Shown: piece by piece, positions 5,259 to 5,636 of the stretch
Layout of the letters: every line of letters starts with the position of its first letter
How positions within the stretch are numbered: position 1 is the first letter of the stretch
Assembly (NCBI GenBank): GCA_017476305.1
Contig: JAFVAA010000669.1
Span: forward strand, 1 to 5,636
Reading direction: 5' to 3'
Source: Lachnospiraceae bacterium
GTDB lineage: Bacteria; Bacillota; Clostridia; Lachnospirales; Lachnospiraceae
DNA length: 5,636 nucleotides
The notes under the pieces: generated by a model
Seen by the model: the letters and a program-made list of their open reading frames with translations, nothing else
What the model was told of the DNA's origin: nothing
Database searches by the model: none
Made by a program: the position numbers and the translations under genes

Positions 5259-5636
5259 TCACCTCTCTGCCATCTCATAAACACTTCTGACACGATAGGC
5301 TCCGGTCTTTTCCGTCCCATCCGCTGTAAAATCGCGGCTCGGAAGGATATGAAATACCCTTGTTCCCGCCTCCATATCGACGAAATTATCATCCAGACGC
5401 AGAACCCCTTCCTCTGTCTCCACGCAGACAGCCTTTGCAAAATTTTTCGCCGTCACCGTTACCGTATCCCCCTCTGCCTCTACCGAAAGTCCGGGATCTA
5501 AAAATGCATAGTGCTTTGGCGCGCAGAAAAGGGAAGTCCCTGCAGAAATCACCCTTCCATCCTGCAAAAGCTCATAGTACAGATGCACCTTCAACCTGTC
5601 TTCTCCATTGAAATCCAGATGCGGCAGCCATGCTCC
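5259..5636 (-). CDS. GH2 glycosidase, beta-mannosidase-like, C-terminal end (partial)
   Basis: The frame enters from the right edge and ends at TGA 5259-5261, giving 125 residues of a C-terminus. It does not start inside the window: the first 14 codons read in frame upstream of a TTG at 5594 with no ribosome binding site. The segment WLPHLDFNGEDR followed by beta-rich sequence, CAPKHYAFLDP, and DNFVDMEAGTR fits the C-terminal Ig-like domain of glycoside hydrolase family 2 beta-mannosidases, as I recall them from Lachnospiraceae. The catalytic TIM barrel, with its two glutamates, would lie outside the window. Such enzymes remove terminal beta-mannose in the cytosol after oligosaccharide uptake. 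Other GH2 activities remain possible, because this domain does not define the substrate. Confidence 0.72.
   Translation of the reverse strand, partial: GAWLPHLDFNGEDRLKVHLYYELLQDGRVISAGTSLFCAPKHYAFLDPGLSVEAEGDTVTVTAKNFAKAVCVETEEGVLRLDDNFVDMEAGTRVFHILPSRDFTADGTEKTGAYRVRSVYEMAER

Noticed and set aside
5204..5611. Three other overlapping frames at the right end
   Set aside because: They are alternate-frame or antisense readings over the GH2 C-terminus, whose frame continues to the window edge and matches a known domain; the others are Pro/Arg-rich or lack motifs.

Overview
The window looks like a piece of a Clostridia chromosome, most likely Lachnospiraceae. I infer this from strong GGAGG-type ribosome binding sites, consensus TTGNNN-17-TATAAT promoters, AT-rich spacers with intrinsic terminators, and the style of the AspRS and GH2 proteins. 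No sequence search was possible, so the taxonomy is a judgement from pattern. I see no CRISPR array, tRNA, rRNA, transposase or phage gene.

Layout. (1) 1-553, minus: N-terminal part of a MATE-family multidrug/cation antiporter, running off the left edge. (2) 554-823: divergent spacer with a twin inverted repeat on the MATE side, and a small dyad plus a consensus promoter on the right-hand side. (3) 824-1803, plus: a two-gene operon of a short DtxR/MntR-type metal-dependent repressor followed 23 bp later by a Uma2 (DUF820) PD-(D/E)XK nuclease-like protein. (4) 1804-2015: a convergent spacer packed with nested palindromes, a bidirectional terminator, and a second terminator reading leftward. 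(5) 2016-3779, minus: full-length bacterial aspartyl-tRNA synthetase (aspS). (6) 3780-4067: an extended -10 promoter and a roughly 215-nt structured aspS leader with three consecutive hairpins, the last followed by a short U-rich tract. (7) 4068-5162, minus: an asparaginase-family protein. (8) 5259-5636, minus: the C-terminal end of a probable GH2 beta-mannosidase-like glycosidase, running off the right edge.

How the genes fit together. The right half (GH2 enzyme, asparaginase, aspS) reads leftward. Asparaginase would release aspartate, the amino acid that AspRS charges, but aspS has its own promoter and leader, so the two are probably separately controlled neighbours. The left half is a divergent pair in which a metal-sensing repressor and its Uma2 partner face away from a MATE exporter.

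The items most worth checking are the aspS leader, which is structured but shows no T-box signature; the nested palindromic element at 1831-1990; the repressor-Uma2 operon; the mixed metal-site residues of the repressor; and an apparent Lys-to-Arg change at the asparaginase catalytic lysine position. None of these amounts to a clearly new system on sequence alone.
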